A stretch of 7,804 bases of DNA from JAUWBF01 sp043815125 (GTDB lineage: Bacteria; Verrucomicrobiota; Verrucomicrobiia; Opitutales; Opitutaceae), in assembly GCA_043815125.1 (NCBI GenBank), contig JBDRJH010000337.1:1-7804 (forward strand), read 5' to 3'. Shown piece by piece: positions 6,710 through 7,804 of the stretch (positions are counted from its first letter, which is position 1; every line of letters starts with the position of its first letter). The position numbers and the translations under genes are program-made. The notes under the pieces were generated by a model that saw nothing but the letters and a program-made list of their open reading frames with translations, did not search any database and was not told the origin of the DNA.

Positions 6710-7804
6710 TGCGCGGTCGGTGAATGCATATGCCGGCGCTGGATCTGGTCGAGCAAACGATCAGCGCAGGCGGGCCAGGTCGGCACGGCCGGTTGAAAAC
6801 ACTCCGGATGATCCAGCCACCAAGCGATTTCCCCGGCAAGGGCGTCCGCGTCGCCGGCAGGGAAGATCGAGCCCTGCTCGCGATGGGCGACAATGTCGCG
6901 CGCGCCGACCCGGTCGCTGATGACCACGGGGATGCCGCAGGCGAGGGCCTGGGGCACGACCAGCCCGAAGGCCTCCTCCCAGGAGGGCAGCACCAGCAGG
7001 TCGGCCGCACGGAAGCGTTCGCCCAACTCGGCCTGGGGAACGGCGCCGTGCAAGCGTATGCGGGACGGCTCGTCGATGCCGGCCAGCACCGCCGCGGCGT
7101 CGGCTCCGGCCGGGCCGTAACAGTCAAGGGTCGCGCCGGGCAATCGCCGCAGCGCCGCGAACAACACCCCGAGCCCCTTGCGCGCGGTGATCTGCCCGGC
7201 GAAGACGATGCGTTTGCCGGCGGGGCGTTTTTCCGCGGACGGATAAAACACCCGCTCGTCCGCCGCGTAGGGGCACACCCAGATACGGTCTGCGCCGATG
7301 CCGTCGGCCAGCAACTGGTCGCGGACGATGGTCGACGCCACGCAGTGCCAGTCGGCCAGCGCGGTCTCGGCGGCGCGCCGTTCGAGCTCGGCCACCGGCT
7401 CGCGGGGAGGCGCCTGACCGGCCTTCTCGGCGGTTTCGCGCAGCGTTTGCAACTGCCGGTGCAGCGGACCGCTGGCGTGGTTGAGGCAGGTTTCAACGCC
7501 AAGGTGTCGCGCGGCCCGAAACGTGTGCAGGGCCTGTCCCGGCAGCGCATGGACCAGCTCGCCGTCCTCGCGGCGAAGCGCCTTGCCAACGGCCCGGTCG
7601 AAGCCGCCGTCCTGCCAGCGAAACAGCCGCTCGTCGTCCGGGCGCACCGCGCGCGGCAACCGCAACGCGGCGTAGGTCGTTACCGTGCGCCAGGCATGAG
7701 AGCGCAACGGAAAGCCCGCCGGCGGCCGCAGCTTCCAGCCCGGATAGCCGGAATGGTAGGCGCCGAGCACGCCGCTCCCGTGCCAGGCCTTCGCCAGGTC
7801 GTAG
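6706..7804 (-). CDS. GT4-family glycosyltransferase (glycosyltransferase A); 5' end outside window
   Basis: Predicted cytoplasmic GT-B glycosyltransferase whose start lies beyond position 7804. The frame is open to the window edge and reads YDLAKAWHGSG before the internal GTG at 7770, followed by VLGAYHSGYPGWKL. This D-L-A-x-A-L-x-x-x-G...(T/S)-G-Y-P pattern is what one expects shortly after the first beta strand of this GT4 branch, so only a few tens of residues at most should be missing. Of 365 visible residues, the N-terminal domain carries E-L-V-H-A-L (near 82) and NHASGPLHRQ (near 108-117). The C-terminal domain starts near 198 with RIVFAGQITARKGLGVL (Arg and Lys for donor phosphates). 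It has DLLVLPSWEEAFGLVVPQALACG near 268-290, in which the second Glu of the E-X7-E motif is Gln. It ends in an ATGA overlap with the polymerase gene, so the two are probably translationally coupled. Sugar specificity is unknown. Confidence 0.91.
   Translation of the reverse strand, partial: YDLAKAWHGSGVLGAYHSGYPGWKLRPPAGFPLRSHAWRTVTTYAALRLPRAVRPDDERLFRWQDGGFDRAVGKALRREDGELVHALPGQALHTFRAARHLGVETCLNHASGPLHRQLQTLRETAEKAGQAPPREPVAELERRAAETALADWHCVASTIVRDQLLADGIGADRIWVCPYAADERVFYPSAEKRPAGKRIVFAGQITARKGLGVLFAALRRLPGATLDCYGPAGADAAAVLAGIDEPSRIRLHGAVPQAELGERFRAADLLVLPSWEEAFGLVVPQALACGIPVVISDRVGARDIVAHREQGSIFPAGDADALAGEIAWWLDHPECFQPAVPTWPACADRLLDQIQRRHMHSPTAQ

Noticed and set aside
5306..6796. 496-codon open frame on the plus strand, longer than the polymerase gene it opposes
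   Set aside because: The translation is rich in Arg, Gln, Glu, His and Gly, with no domain, membrane pattern or motif. It is the antisense shadow expected in GC-rich DNA opposite a real gene with clear membrane segments and conserved loop motifs.
6420..7589. 389-codon minus-strand frame across glycosyltransferase A and the polymerase gene
   Set aside because: Arg/Pro/Ser/Cys-rich out-of-frame translation across a real gene junction; both real genes in other frames are well supported.

Overview
The window is GC-rich bacterial DNA (roughly two thirds G+C by eye) and nearly fully coding. All seven genes are on the minus strand, so they read from high to low coordinates. They form a stretch of an exopolysaccharide (EPS) or surface-glycan operon that also carries an exosortase. 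High GC, a fused exosortase-EpsI protein and a set of GT4 glycosyltransferases next to a WcaF-type acetyltransferase suggest a Gram-negative EPS producer. Verrucomicrobia (Opitutaceae-like) is my best guess, but the window has no phylogenetic marker.

In transcription order: (1) 7804 to 6706, GT4 glycosyltransferase A, whose start lies beyond the window; (2) 6709 to 5282, a polytopic Wzy-like repeat-unit polymerase; (3) 5301 to 4213, GT4 glycosyltransferase B; (4) 4216 to 3083, GT4 glycosyltransferase C, interrupted by an in-frame TAG at codon 37; (5) 3086 to 2046, GT4 glycosyltransferase D; (6) 2038 to 1499, a WcaF-like hexapeptide acyltransferase; (7) 1473 to beyond position 1, an exosortase fused to an EpsI (DUF3485) domain, whose 3' end is outside the window. 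The first five genes are chained by short stop/start overlaps (ATGA, about 20 nt, ATGA, GTGA). The last two follow after gaps of 7 and 25 nt. No promoter, terminator, RNA gene, CRISPR array or mobile element is visible, and no non-coding stretch exceeds 25 nt.

By family knowledge, the glycosyltransferases would add sugars one by one to a lipid-linked repeat unit on the cytoplasmic face, and the WcaF-like enzyme would acylate it. A flippase (not in the window) would move it across the membrane, and the Wzy-like protein would polymerise it on the periplasmic side. The exosortase is a membrane transpeptidase-like enzyme that sorts PEP-CTERM-type proteins to the cell surface. Such enzymes are commonly encoded in EPS clusters.

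The points most worth a second look are the nonsense codon in glycosyltransferase C, the exosortase-EpsI fusion, the lack of a Shine-Dalgarno motif at every visible start, and the Gln replacing the second Glu of the EX7E motif in two of the four glycosyltransferases. I did not find a clearly new type of system.
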